A DNA stretch of 64,000 nt from Pelagerythrobacter rhizovicinus (GCF_004135625.1 NZ_SDPV01000001.1:494501-558500); one strand, 5' to 3'. Counted from the stretch's first letter, positions 11,608 to 21,316 are shown. Numbers and translations are program-made. The notes: a model not told the origin generated them from the sequence alone.

Positions 11608-12357
11608 ATGACCTATTGCGTCGGAATGGTGCTCGACAAGGGGCTCGTCCTGATGAGCGACACGCGCACCAACTCCGGTGTCGACAACATTTCCGTGTTT
11701 CGAAAGATGTTTCAGTGGCAGACGCCGGGCGAGCGGATGCTCGCTGTCATGACCGCCGGCAACCTCGCCACCACGCAGGCGGTAGTCAGTTATCTCGAGG
11801 AACGCACGAACGTTCCGGGTGAGCGGCACAACTCACTTCTCGAGGCGCCCACGATGTTCCAGGTGGCGACCGAGATCGGTCGGCTGCTGCGTGCGACGAT
11901 CGAGGAACGGCAGGAAGCGAACGGCGATCGCGGACGGGGCCGCTTTACCGCCTCGATCATTCTTGCGGGACAGATCAAGGGCATGGAACCGCGCCTGTTC
12001 CTGATCTACCCTGAGGGTAACTTCATCGAAGCGAGCTTCGACACGCCCTTCTTCCAGATCGGCGAAACGAAGTACGGCCGCCCGATCCTGATCCGCGGCT
12101 ACGATCGGGGGATGAGCTTCGAGGACGCGGTCAAGCTGCTGATGGTTTCGTTCGATTCGACGCTCAAGGCCAATCTCTCGGTAGGCTTGCCGCTCGACCT
12201 GCTGGTGATCGCGCGCGACCAGTTCGAGCCGACGCACGCGCGCCGCATTACGCACGACGATCCTTATTTCGACGCAATCTCCTCGAGCTGGGGCGACGAA
12301 CTGCGAAAGGCGTTCCACGCCCTGCCCGACTACAGCTTCCATCCCGGCGGCGAGTAG
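11608..12357 (+). CDS. Anbu-type proteasome-like peptidase
   Basis: A 249-residue homologue of 20S proteasome beta subunits and HslV. It begins MTYCVGMVLDKGLVLMSDTR. If the initiator Met is removed, Thr1 becomes the N-terminal nucleophile, with Asp17 (SDTR) and Lys32 (FRKM) in the positions expected for the proteasome catalytic set. This agrees with the Anbu (ancestral beta subunit) family, which lacks a dedicated unfoldase partner and is linked to ATP-grasp, alpha-E and transglutaminase genes. It is the last gene of that operon. Its substrate is unknown. Confidence 0.9.
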   Translation: MTYCVGMVLDKGLVLMSDTRTNSGVDNISVFRKMFQWQTPGERMLAVMTAGNLATTQAVVSYLEERTNVPGERHNSLLEAPTMFQVATEIGRLLRATIEERQEANGDRGRGRFTASIILAGQIKGMEPRLFLIYPEGNFIEASFDTPFFQIGETKYGRPILIRGYDRGMSFEDAVKLLMVSFDSTLKANLSVGLPLDLLVIARDQFEPTHARRITHDDPYFDAISSSWGDELRKAFHALPDYSFHPGGE

Positions 12358-12534
12358 GCGCTCTTGCGGACGCGTGCCGGCACGAGAGCGATACATCCAT
12401 TCCGGATGGAAGCACGCGGCACCGCATGGCGCGGGGCGGCGAAGCGGCATAGGTGATCGCACTTAGCCAAAACCTTGGAATCAGAGCGGCTGCAATGCCG
12501 TACAGGGTTGCGCTTCGTTGCATTGCTTCGCCGC

Positions 12535-13134
12535 ATGGGCGGGCAGGTTATCCACATCGTCGAACCGCAGGGGGATCAGCGGGCGCATCTGGCACAGCTC
12601 GTTGTTGCGCTGGGCCATAGCGCGGAGGCCTACCCGACGGTCGACGAGGTGATCGATTCCCAGCCGCAGGACGGGATTCTGCTGCTCCGCGATTGCGAGC
12701 TGTGGGGCGGCATCCCGGAGGTCATTCGGCGACTCACCCGCCGGTCGGTCTGGCTTCCGGTCGTGGTGACGGCAGCCGAACCGAAAGCCCCACGGATCGT
12801 TGCCGCCGTTCGGGGCGGCGCATTCGATTATCTGGAGCTGCCTCTGACGGGGGAGGTGCTGGGGGCCGCGATCAACCGAGCGACGGCCGAGGCTGCCGGC
12901 TATGCGGCGAGGCAGCGGCGGCTCGCGGAAGCGCGCCGACATGTCGGCGCACTGACCCGGCGCGAGCGCCAGGTGCTCGACCTGCTGACCGAAGGGCTAA
13001 GCAACAAGGCTATCGCCCGCGCGCTTGCGATCAGTCCGCGCACGGTCGAGATCCATCGCGCGAACATGATGGCCAAACTTGGCGCGAAACATCCCGCTGA
13101 TGCAGTGCGAATACGGCTGGACGCCGCGAAGTGA
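12535..13134 (+). CDS. LuxR/FixJ-type regulator with degenerate receiver domain
   Basis: 199 residues: an N-terminal receiver-like fold (about 1-115) and a C-terminal LuxR-type helix-turn-helix (LTRRERQVLDLLTEGLSNKAIARAL, then RTVEIHRANMMAKL). Aligned by eye to FixJ, the acidic pair is VEPQ, the phosphoacceptor stretch reads LLLRDCELWGG with Arg at or beside the Asp site, and the conserved Lys is lost (YLELPL for EKPF). The domain probably does not use normal phosphorylation. No histidine kinase is adjacent. It follows the Anbu operon after 177 bases. ATG 12535 is preferred, though the frame is open to 12475. Confidence 0.8.
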   Translation: MGGQVIHIVEPQGDQRAHLAQLVVALGHSAEAYPTVDEVIDSQPQDGILLLRDCELWGGIPEVIRRLTRRSVWLPVVVTAAEPKAPRIVAAVRGGAFDYLELPLTGEVLGAAINRATAEAAGYAARQRRLAEARRHVGALTRRERQVLDLLTEGLSNKAIARALAISPRTVEIHRANMMAKLGAKHPADAVRIRLDAAK

Positions 13135-13144
13135 TCGCGCGTGC

Positions 13145-13813
13145 TTATCGGCAGAAGCCGCCATCCCCGCCGCGCTCAAGATGAAAATGGTTGCGGTGCG
13201 CAGCGTTGTATTCGGGGCCGAGCACTGTTTCGAACCGCTTGCATGCGCTGCGCTGGACAATGCGCAGGAACTCCCGTTCGGCCGAGGTCCCGCCGTCCCA
13301 GTCGTCGAGCACGCTTACCCTGCGCCCGTCGGCAAGCACAAAGGCGGCGACGTCGATTGCCTGCGCTTGGGAATGTGCGGACCGGCGTGAGCTGCCCGCG
13401 ACATTGCGGCAGGCGTAGCTCCCCATGGTTTCGACCTGCACGATCGGGCTGCCGAGATAGATACGCGCGGCGCGATCAACGCCGTAACGCACCCAGCCTG
13501 TGAAGGCGGTGGCGGTCGGACAGGCCACCGGGCCGAGATTGGTGACCGTGAAAGTGCCACGGTCGCCTGGAAGGCGGGAAAGTTTCACGGTGTTGAGCAG
13601 AGAGCATCCCTGCCCGGCGTAGCGGTCGGGCAATGGGCTGAAGCTCGCGCCGGTGGCGCCAAGATCGGCCAGGCATTGCCGCGCTGCGGGGCTGGTCGAT
13701 ATGGTCCCGCCGCTGGACGGTCCGCGCGGCCGCTCCGGGCTCTTGCTTTCCGGCAGGATCTGGCAAGCGCCGAGAGCCAGTAAAGTGAGGCAGGAAACGA
13801 TCGCGCGCCGCAT
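13145..13813 (-). CDS. extensin-like C-terminal domain lipoprotein
   Basis: A 222-residue lipoprotein with lipobox ALGAC (C17). The mature domain carries the hallmarks of the bacterial extensin-like family, which shares a fold with M15 peptidases: SAHSQAQAIDVAAF (His and Asp) and HRNHFHLE near the C-terminus, together with several conserved cysteines (SACKRF, FCR). A role in cell-wall cleavage is plausible but not shown. It is convergent with the LuxR-type regulator, with 10 bases between stops. Confidence 0.83.
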   Translation of the reverse strand: MRRAIVSCLTLLALGACQILPESKSPERPRGPSSGGTISTSPAARQCLADLGATGASFSPLPDRYAGQGCSLLNTVKLSRLPGDRGTFTVTNLGPVACPTATAFTGWVRYGVDRAARIYLGSPIVQVETMGSYACRNVAGSSRRSAHSQAQAIDVAAFVLADGRRVSVLDDWDGGTSAEREFLRIVQRSACKRFETVLGPEYNAAHRNHFHLERGGDGGFCR

Positions 13814-13873
13814 GCCGGGCTCTATGTCCCCGCGATAGTTAATCCAGCCTTGCCCGCACGATGCGCCGCCCCC

Positions 13874-15352
13874 TCAGTTCGCCGGGACTGCTCGGGGCGT
13901 GGGCGCCGCCGTGCCGAGGCTCACACCCCAGATCGCGAGCCAGGACGCAATGAAGCCCGGGATGATCTCGTAAACACCTTCACCGCCGAGGAAGCTGGCA
14001 TTCCACCCGAGGGCGATCCAGGCGATCACCACCGCCGCACCGGTCACCAGCCCCGCGGCAGCCCCCGCGCCGGTCATGCGGTTCCAGGTCAGCGAAAGGA
14101 TGATCAGCGGGCCGAAAGCGGCGCCGAATCCCGCCCAGGCATTGGCCACCAGCCCCAGCACCCTACTCTCCGGATCGGATGCGATCACGATGGCGGCCAG
14201 GGCGACCAACAGTACGGCGAGCCGGCCGACGTTCACGATTTCGCGCTCGCTCGCGTCCTTACGCAGGAACAGGCGGTAGAAGTCTTCGGTCAGTGAACTC
14301 GACGACACGAGCAGCTGCGAACTGATCGTACTCATGATCGCCGCCAGCAGCGCCGCCAACAGGAAGCCCGTGATCAGCGGGTGAAACAGCAGGTTGGCAA
14401 GAACGATGAAGATCGTTTCCGGATCGTCGATCGCGAGGCCGTTGCGCGCGATGTATGCCCGGCCGGCGAGACCCACGCCCAGCGCCCCGATCAGACAGAC
14501 GAACATCCATGTCATACCGATATTGCGCGCGACGGAGACATCCTTCTCGTCGCGGATGGCCATAAAGCGGACGATGATGTGCGGCTGCCCGAAATAGCCG
14601 AGACCCCAGGTCACCGCGGACAGGAACCCGATGAAGGTAAGGCCGTATCCGATATCGAGAAAGCCCGGTTGCACCTGCGTCAGCGATTCGCCGGCACTCC
14701 CGCCAGGTCCGAACATCACCACGAGCGGCATGAGCACCAAGGCAACAACCATGATGCAGCCCTGCACGAAGTCGGTGAGGCTGACGGCCAGAAAGCCGCC
14801 GATCATGGTATAGGCGAGCACGACGCCCGCGGTCAGCCAGATGCCGAACATGTAATCGCTCATGCCGACGTCGCCGAACGCGCCGGCGAAGCTGGTCATG
14901 AACAGCTTGCCACCGCCCACCAGCCCGGCCGCTGTGTAGACGGTGAAGAACACGACGATGATGATCGCCGAGATGACCCGTAGCGTCGTCGCCTTGTCGG
15001 GAAAGCGATTGGCGAGGAATTCGGGGATCGTCAGTGCATTGCCATAAGCGATGGTCTGTTGCCTCAGCCGCGGGGCGACCACGATCCAGTTGATCAGCGC
15101 ACCGACGAACAGGCCAATACCGATCCAGGCTTCGACGAGGCCTGTCACGTAAAGCGCACCGGGCAATCCGAGCAGCAGCCAGCCCGACATATCGGATGCG
15201 CCCGCGCTGAGCGCTGCAACCGCCGGATGAAGCTGCCGCCCTCCGAGAAGATAGCCTTCGGAAGTGTCGGTCGACTTCTTCCAGGCATAGAGCCCGATGG
15301 CGAGCATCAGAATGAAATAGAGTGCGAGTGAAATGAGTGTTCCCGTCTGCAT
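13874..15352 (-). CDS. putP: sodium/proline-type symporter (SSS family, PutP-like)
   Basis: A 492-residue polytopic inner-membrane protein of the sodium:solute symporter family. SAGASDMSGWLLLGLPG at about residues 49-65 matches the PutP sodium- and substrate-binding region of helix 2, and GGFLAVSLTDFVQG fits the family signature further on. The overall length equals that of PutP. Proline is the likely substrate, although other SSS family substrates are possible. No putA lies nearby. It is divergent from the ZIP-like membrane gene across a 345-base gap. Confidence 0.86.
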   Translation of the reverse strand: MQTGTLISLALYFILMLAIGLYAWKKSTDTSEGYLLGGRQLHPAVAALSAGASDMSGWLLLGLPGALYVTGLVEAWIGIGLFVGALINWIVVAPRLRQQTIAYGNALTIPEFLANRFPDKATTLRVISAIIIVVFFTVYTAAGLVGGGKLFMTSFAGAFGDVGMSDYMFGIWLTAGVVLAYTMIGGFLAVSLTDFVQGCIMVVALVLMPLVVMFGPGGSAGESLTQVQPGFLDIGYGLTFIGFLSAVTWGLGYFGQPHIIVRFMAIRDEKDVSVARNIGMTWMFVCLIGALGVGLAGRAYIARNGLAIDDPETIFIVLANLLFHPLITGFLLAALLAAIMSTISSQLLVSSSSLTEDFYRLFLRKDASEREIVNVGRLAVLLVALAAIVIASDPESRVLGLVANAWAGFGAAFGPLIILSLTWNRMTGAGAAAGLVTGAAVVIAWIALGWNASFLGGEGVYEIIPGFIASWLAIWGVSLGTAAPTPRAVPAN

Positions 15353-15697
15353 GTGCAGCGACGTAACAACGTTGCAGGCGGATTGCTACCGGCGGGCGGA
15401 AATTTGCAAGGAAGCCGGTGCTTGGAGGGTGCGGAACGAGCATTGTTTTCGTTGCCGTGCGAGAGACTGAAAGAATGCTATGGGGGTGCTGGCGATTCAC
15501 TGTGTCACGAAGATTTGGCGCGGCTTTAGTTTACCAGACACGTGCTGAGGAATGCGCACTAGGGGCAATTCATGGAACGCCTCCGGGGCAGGCCGACAGA
15601 GCGGGGAGTCTGCCGCTGAAATGCTGGAATGTGACGGTTGGACAGCGTGTCGGAAACCGGGGCACCCATGCGGTCGTATCCGGTGGGGAGGTGATCG
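15353..15697 (+). other. 345-bp divergent intergenic region
   Basis: This gap separates the divergent putP-like and ZIP-like genes and must hold both promoters. I see no convincing gene. The palindrome CAACGTTG (15367-15374) lies near the putP start, and GGGGAGG just before 15698 is the ribosome-binding site of the rightward gene. No clear -35/-10 pair stands out. Confidence 0.5.
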
Positions 15698-16453
15698 ATG
15701 ACCGGCCCGGTTGCTGCGACCCTTGCAATGGCACTCGGCTTCGTGGCGGTGCATGTGTTCGTCGGTCGCCTGACCTTCCTCGACGTTGTGCCACGCAGTC
15801 GCTGGCTCAGCTTCGCAGGCGGCGTCGCGGTCGGATATGTATTCCTCCACATCATGCCCGAACTGGGCGCGCATGCCGCCGCCTTCAGCGCCGGGACCGG
15901 CTATGCAACACCGGTGGCCGAAGCGGCGGTCTACACGCTCGCGCTGGCCGGCCTCGTGCTGTTCTACGGGGCGGAACGCGCCATCATCGTCTCGCGCGGC
16001 ATGCGGCGCGCGAAGGAGGGCCGCGATCGGCCGGAGCGCGGAATGTTTCGGCTCCACATTGGCGCCAGCGCCCTGTTGATCTTCGTCATCGCCTACCTGC
16101 TCAACCACCGCGAGGATGCGACCGTGCCGGGCCTCGCGCTCTATTTCGTGGCGATGGCGCTGCACTTCATAACCGCTGACTATGGTGTACGCTGCCACCA
16201 TCCCGAGCTCTACGACCGACAGGGCCGCTGGATCCTCGCCGCGGCCACCCTTGCCGGCTGGGGCGCAGGCGTGGCGGTCGCCCTGCCGCAGGTCGCCATC
16301 GGGGGGCTGTTCGCCTTCATCGGCGGCGCGATCGTGCTCGTCGTGCTCAAGGAAGAGCTGCCAGAGGAGCGGAAAAGCTATTTCCTGCCCTTCGTCGGCG
16401 GCGCAGTGCTCTATGCCATCTTGGCCGCGGGCGAGCTATACCTCGTGGCCTGA
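15698..16453 (+). CDS. eight-helix membrane protein, ZIP-like, function unknown
   Basis: 251 residues with about eight hydrophobic segments. Features recall ZIP metal transporters: FLHIMPELGAH at the end of helix 2, HFITADYGVRCHHPELYD in the middle, and KEELPEE beyond helix 7. The helix number and the His/Glu-rich membrane edges fit a metal transporter, but the canonical HNxxD and HExxHE motifs are not seen, so this is only a suggestion. The start has GGGGAGG about seven bases upstream. It is convergent with typA with a 19-base gap. Confidence 0.6.
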   Translation: MTGPVAATLAMALGFVAVHVFVGRLTFLDVVPRSRWLSFAGGVAVGYVFLHIMPELGAHAAAFSAGTGYATPVAEAAVYTLALAGLVLFYGAERAIIVSRGMRRAKEGRDRPERGMFRLHIGASALLIFVIAYLLNHREDATVPGLALYFVAMALHFITADYGVRCHHPELYDRQGRWILAAATLAGWGAGVAVALPQVAIGGLFAFIGGAIVLVVLKEELPEERKSYFLPFVGGAVLYAILAAGELYLVA

Positions 16454-16472
16454 CGGAGGGAAGCAGGCTGCC

Positions 16473-18293
16473 TCAGCTCTCCGCTTTGCGCTTCGCCTTC
16501 TTGCGTTCGTGCGGGTCGAGGATGGCCTTGCGGAAGCGGATGCTCGTCGGCGTCACCTCGACCATTTCGTCGTCGTCGATATAGGCGATCGCCTGTTCCA
16601 GGCTCATCCGGCGCGGCGGGGTGAGGCGGATCGCGTCGTCCTTGCCGCTCGAGCGGAAGTTGGTGAGCTGCTTGGACTTGAGCGGATTGACCTCCAGATC
16701 GTCGGGCTTGGCGTTCTCACCGATGATCATGCCTTCGTAAACTTTGGCCTGGGGCGAGATGAACAGTTCGCCGCGCTCCTCCAGCGCATTGAGCGCATAG
16801 CCGACCGCCTCACCCGCGCAGTTGGAGATCAGCACACCGTTGATCCGGCCCTCGATCGGACCCTTGTAGGCGTCGTACTTCTCGAACAGGCGGTTCATGA
16901 TGCCGGTGCCGCGCGTGTCGGAGAGGAATTCGCCGTGATAGCCGATCAGGCCGCGGCTCGGCGCGGAGAAAGTAATGCGCGTCTTGCCCGAGCCTGAGGG
17001 GCGCATCTCGGTGAGGTCGGCCTTGCGGCGCTGCATCTTCTCCACGACCGTGCCCGAGTGCTCGTCGTCGACGTCGATCACCACGGTCTCGTACGGCTCT
17101 TGCCGCTGCCCGTTCTCCTCGCGGAACAGCACGCGCGGGCGGCTGATGCCGAGCTCGAAACCTTCGCGCCGCATCGTCTCGATCAGCACACCGAGCTGCA
17201 ACTCGCCGCGCCCGGCGACTTCGAAGCTGTCCTTGTCGGCGCTTTCGGTCACGCGGATCGCGACGTTGCTTTCCGCTTCGCGCAGCAGGCGGTCGCGGAT
17301 CATGCGGCTGGTGACCTTGCTCCCCTCGCGCCCTGCCATGGGGCTGTCGTTGACCGAGAAGCGCATCGCCAGCGTCGGCGGGTCGATCGGCTGCGCGGCG
17401 ATCGGCTCCTTCACCGCCGGGTCGGCGATAGTGTTGGCGACGGTCGCCTTCTCGAGTCCGGCGAGCGCGATGATGTCCCCGGCGCGCGCACTGTCGACCG
17501 GTACGCGTTCGAGTCCGCGGAAGGCGAGCAGCTTCGTCGCGCGGCCCGTCTCGATCACCGTGCCGTTCATGTCGAGCGCGTGGATCGGGTCGTTGACGTT
17601 GACCGTGCCCGACTGGACGCGGCCGGTGAGCACGCGGCCCATGAAGTTGTCGCGGTCGAGGAGAGTGGCGAGGAAGGTGAACGGGCCGTTCTCGTCCAGG
17701 CCGGGGGCTGGGACATGGTTGACGATCCGCTCGAACAGCGGATCGAGCGTGCCTTCGCGCGCTTCCTGGTCTCCGCTGGCATAACCGTCACGGCCGCTGG
17801 CGTAGAGCACGGGGAAATCGAGCTGCTCGTCGTTCGCGTCGAGGCTGACGAACAGGTCGAACACTTCGTCGAGCACTTCCTGCGGGCGCCCGTCCGGCCG
17901 GTCGATCTTGTTGACGACGACAATGGGACGCAGGCCGAGTGCGAGCGCCTTGCCGGTGACGAACTTGGTCTGCGGCATCGCCCCCTCGGCACTGTCGACC
18001 AGCAGGATCACCCCGTCGACCATGCTCAGGATGCGCTCAACCTCGGCGCCGAAGTCGGCGTGGCCCGGTGTGTCAACAATGTTGATGCGCGTGCCGTTCC
18101 ATTCGACGCTGGTGCACTTGGCGAGAATGGTGATCCCGCGCTCCTTCTCCAGGTCGTTCGAATCCATGGCGCGTTCTTCCACGCGCTGGTTCTCGCGGAA
18201 GGTACCCGACTGGCGGAAGAGCTGATCGACCAGTGTGGTCTTGCCATGGTCGACGTGGGCGATGATCGCCACGTTGCGAAGGGCGTCTGACAT
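16473..18293 (-). CDS. typA: translational GTPase TypA/BipA
   Basis: A 606-residue ribosome-binding GTPase, related to EF-G and LepA, involved in stress adaptation and ribosome assembly. The G1 motif AHVDHGKTT is at residues 12-20, a switch region follows (EKERGITI), DTPGH is at 74-78 and [10 protein letters not shown] forms the NKxD motif. The C-terminal part has the TypA-specific [16 protein letters not shown]. Length and start agree with the family. It stands alone, with 376 bases to the divergent TonB-dependent receptor gene. Confidence 0.97.
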   Translation of the reverse strand: MSDALRNVAIIAHVDHGKTTLVDQLFRQSGTFRENQRVEERAMDSNDLEKERGITILAKCTSVEWNGTRINIVDTPGHADFGAEVERILSMVDGVILLVDSAEGAMPQTKFVTGKALALGLRPIVVVNKIDRPDGRPQEVLDEVFDLFVSLDANDEQLDFPVLYASGRDGYASGDQEAREGTLDPLFERIVNHVPAPGLDENGPFTFLATLLDRDNFMGRVLTGRVQSGTVNVNDPIHALDMNGTVIETGRATKLLAFRGLERVPVDSARAGDIIALAGLEKATVANTIADPAVKEPIAAQPIDPPTLAMRFSVNDSPMAGREGSKVTSRMIRDRLLREAESNVAIRVTESADKDSFEVAGRGELQLGVLIETMRREGFELGISRPRVLFREENGQRQEPYETVVIDVDDEHSGTVVEKMQRRKADLTEMRPSGSGKTRITFSAPSRGLIGYHGEFLSDTRGTGIMNRLFEKYDAYKGPIEGRINGVLISNCAGEAVGYALNALEERGELFISPQAKVYEGMIIGENAKPDDLEVNPLKSKQLTNFRSSGKDDAIRLTPPRRMSLEQAIAYIDDDEMVEVTPTSIRFRKAILDPHERKKAKRKAES

Positions 18294-18669
18294 GTCTCGG
18301 GGCTTTCGGTTTTCTGCATGGCGCCGCGATTGTGCAGCGCAATAATCGCGCGCGCCCTAGACGAGGTGCGCCGACGGGGCAAGCGCGGGCTGAACCACAA
18401 TAGGGACTCGCCTGCCGATTTTTCCTGCCGCTCACAGGCCCCTGACACGGATTGCCTCGCCGAAAAATACCCCGATCAGCGTGTGGTTGCGCGGCTATGG
18501 CGGCCTTGCCGTTACGTCACCTGTGACTCGAAGGGCACAGCTCTCGCGTGTGAATGAATCCGAATTGTCACAAGAACTTGAGAGGTTTCTGATGGGGACC
18601 TATTCGCCTCGGGGAACCGATGGCCGAATCCAAAGCGGCTGCACGTTCGACACTAGGAGAGGAACTTCA
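18294..18669 (+). other. 376-bp divergent intergenic region
   Basis: This region separates typA from the TonB-dependent receptor gene. No gene is supported. The receptor frame stays open to 18481 but lacks family character before 18670. A weak promoter candidate for the receptor is TTGTCA at 18565-18570, with a poor -10 region (TCTGAT, 18588-18593). AGGAGAGGA at 18655-18663 is a strong ribosome-binding site for the start at 18670. Confidence 0.4.
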
Positions 18670-21291
18670 ATGCGATTCACTGCTTCCGTTCGCACCCTAC
18701 TGCTCGCAGGCGTGGCCGGCGTTGCATTTCCGGCGTCTGCCTTCGCCCAGGATGCCGCCGATCCCGCGGATCCGGCAAGCGCACAGGCCGAAGCGGCGCG
18801 GCAGATCGAGACCGGCGGCGAGATCATCGTGACCGCGACCAAGCGTGAACAGACCTTGCAGGAAACGCCGGTGTCGGTGAGCGTGACCAGCGGCGAGACG
18901 CTCGAACGTGCCGAGATCCGCGACCTGATCGACCTGCAGACGGTCGCGCCTTCGTTGCGGGTCAGCCAGTTGCAGAGTTCGGCCAACACGACGTTCATCA
19001 TCCGTGGTTTCGGCAACGGTGCGAACAATGCCGGCATCGAACCTTCGGTGGGCGTGTTCATCGACGGCGTGTTCCGCTCGCGCTCGGCCGGTCAGATCGC
19101 CGACATCGCCAACGTCTCACGCGTGGAAGTGCTGCGCGGCCCGCAATCGACGCTGTTCGGCAAGAACGCATCGGCCGGCGTCATCTCGGTCGTCACCCGC
19201 GAGCCGCAGTTCGACTTCGGTGGCTCCGTCAGCGCGACCTACGGCAATTTCGACCAGATGGTGCTGAAGGGCGATGTAACAGGTCCGCTCACCGACAGCC
19301 TCGCGTTCTCGCTCGACGGCAGCTACAACAAGCGCGACGGCTACGTCGAAGTGGTCAATCTCGACGAGCGGATCAACGAGCGCGATCGCTACTCCGTCCG
19401 GGGGCAGTTGCTGTTCGAGAACGGCGGCCCACTTCGCGTTCGTGCGATTGCCGACTATTCCAAGATCGACGAACTATGCTGTTTCGCCGGCAACGTCATG
19501 GCGGGGCCGACCGTGCCGCTGATCTTCGCCGTCGGCGGTGAAATCGTGCCGGAGGATCTCTTCTCCGACCGGACCTATCTCGATACGCTGCCGGTCAACG
19601 AGATCGAGAACTATGGCGGCTCGATTCAGGCCGACCTCGAACTGGGCGCCCTGACGCTGACCTCGATCACCGCCTATCGCGAGCTGCGGTCGCTCAGCCA
19701 GCAGGACGTCGACTTCTCGAGTGCCGACGTCGTCAGCGAGCTGCGCGACCAGGCCTACGACACTTTCACGCAGGAAGTGCGGATCGCGTCGGACTTCGAC
19801 GGACCGTTCAACTTCCTGCTCGGTGGGTTCTATTTCAACGAGAAGGTCGACCAGACCAGCGGGCTCACGAATGGCGAGGATGCTCGCCTGTTCTTCGACC
19901 TGCTGGCAGGCGGCGGCGTGCCGGGCACGCTGAGCACGGTGGAGGCGGCGCTCGGGTTCGAGCCGAATTCCATCTTTGCCGAGGGGCCCACGACGAGCGA
20001 ACATTTCACACTCGACAATGAAGCCTACTCGATCTTCGGGACGCTCGACTTCCAGCCGATCGACGGACTGACGCTGACTGCCGGCTTCAACTACACCAAG
20101 GACAAGAAGGATTTCACCCTCGAACAGACCTCGTTCGACCCGCTTGCCAACGTGAACCTGGTCGACGCGGTGATCGTGGGACAGATCGCCGGCGCGCTCG
20201 GCATTCCGCCCAGCAGTGTCGATGCGGCGACGATCGCGGCTTTCCAGCAGGCGAACCCGGCCGCGTTCCAGATGATCGCCGCCGCGGCGACCGATCCCGA
20301 CACGAATCCGTTGCTCGCCCTGCAGCCGCTGCAGTTCCTGCCGCCGTTCCTCGGCGTTCCCAACGCGGTGGAGCCAGGCCGCACGCGCGACGACGACTTC
20401 AGCTATACGCTGCGTGCCGCCTTCGACGTGACCGATCGGTTGAACGCCTACGTGACCTATGCGACCGGCTTCAAGGCGTCGTCGGTCAACCTCTCGCGCG
20501 ACAGCCGTCCGCTGCCAGAGGATTACACGCCGGGTCCATACGGCAGCACGATCCTCGCACCGTCCTCGCCGATCCGCGACGCTGGACTCGCCGTGCCGAA
20601 CCTGACGACGGGCACGCGCTTCGCGGGGCCGGAGGAGGCCGAGGTCTATGAAGTGGGCCTCAAGGGCGATTTCCCGGGCGTGAGGTTCAATCTGGCGCTG
20701 TTCGATCAGACGCTCGAAGGCTTCCAGTCGAACGTCTTCACGGGCACCGGGTTTGCGCTTGCCAACGCGGGCGAACAGTCGACGCGCGGCTTCGAATTCG
20801 ACACGGTAGTCCAGCCGGTCGATCCGCTCGTCCTGACATTCGCGCTGACCCACCTCGACCCGAAGTACGACAGCTTCCCGAACTCGACCCTGGGTGATTT
20901 GTCGGGGCGGCGCCCCGCCGGCATTCCCGCGTGGACGATCGCGACTTCGGCGACCTACACGCACGAGTTCGGGATGAGCGGCAACGCGTTGATCGGTCGT
21001 CTCGACTACTACCACGAGAGCAACACGCAAATCACCGATGGCCTGACCGGGTTCGACACGGATGCCGAAGGCATGGCGATCGCGCGCCTGTTCCGCCGCG
21101 AGGTGAACCAGGTCAACGCATCGCTGACTCTTGCGCTCGACATGGGGCTGGAACTCAGCGCGTTCGTTCGCAACCTGACCAACGATCGCTACATGACGCA
21201 GATCTTCGACGGTGTGGCGCAGGCAGGCACGGTCTCGGGCTATCCGAACCAGCCGCGCACCTATGGTGGCACGGTTCGCTTCAAGTTCTGA
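18670..21291 (+). CDS. TonB-dependent outer-membrane receptor
   Basis: An 873-residue receptor. A signal peptide ends at ASAFAQ. A TonB-box-like IIVTATKRE precedes the plug domain (LQTVAPSLRVSQ, IRGFGN, VGVFIDGVF, VEVLRGPQSTLFGKNASAGVI). A 22-strand-type barrel follows and ends in YGGTVRFKF with the terminal Phe typical of outer-membrane proteins. The ligand is unknown, because no transport, iron or carbohydrate genes adjoin it. An unusual stretch rich in Ala, Pro and Gln (nucleotides about 20150-20390) probably forms an extracellular loop. The start is set by the signal peptide and an AGGAGAGGA ribosome-binding site. Confidence 0.93.
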   Translation: MRFTASVRTLLLAGVAGVAFPASAFAQDAADPADPASAQAEAARQIETGGEIIVTATKREQTLQETPVSVSVTSGETLERAEIRDLIDLQTVAPSLRVSQLQSSANTTFIIRGFGNGANNAGIEPSVGVFIDGVFRSRSAGQIADIANVSRVEVLRGPQSTLFGKNASAGVISVVTREPQFDFGGSVSATYGNFDQMVLKGDVTGPLTDSLAFSLDGSYNKRDGYVEVVNLDERINERDRYSVRGQLLFENGGPLRVRAIADYSKIDELCCFAGNVMAGPTVPLIFAVGGEIVPEDLFSDRTYLDTLPVNEIENYGGSIQADLELGALTLTSITAYRELRSLSQQDVDFSSADVVSELRDQAYDTFTQEVRIASDFDGPFNFLLGGFYFNEKVDQTSGLTNGEDARLFFDLLAGGGVPGTLSTVEAALGFEPNSIFAEGPTTSEHFTLDNEAYSIFGTLDFQPIDGLTLTAGFNYTKDKKDFTLEQTSFDPLANVNLVDAVIVGQIAGALGIPPSSVDAATIAAFQQANPAAFQMIAAAATDPDTNPLLALQPLQFLPPFLGVPNAVEPGRTRDDDFSYTLRAAFDVTDRLNAYVTYATGFKASSVNLSRDSRPLPEDYTPGPYGSTILAPSSPIRDAGLAVPNLTTGTRFAGPEEAEVYEVGLKGDFPGVRFNLALFDQTLEGFQSNVFTGTGFALANAGEQSTRGFEFDTVVQPVDPLVLTFALTHLDPKYDSFPNSTLGDLSGRRPAGIPAWTIATSATYTHEFGMSGNALIGRLDYYHESNTQITDGLTGFDTDAEGMAIARLFRREVNQVNASLTLALDMGLELSAFVRNLTNDRYMTQIFDGVAQAGTVSGYPNQPRTYGGTVRFKF

Positions 21292-21316
21292 GCCTACGAT
21301 CGCATTGCAACGGGAA

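Noticed and set aside
18294-18669. A possible riboswitch upstream of the TonB-dependent receptor
   Set aside because: I could not find cobalamin-box or other conserved aptamer sequence, and only a ribosome-binding site and a weak promoter candidate are visible.
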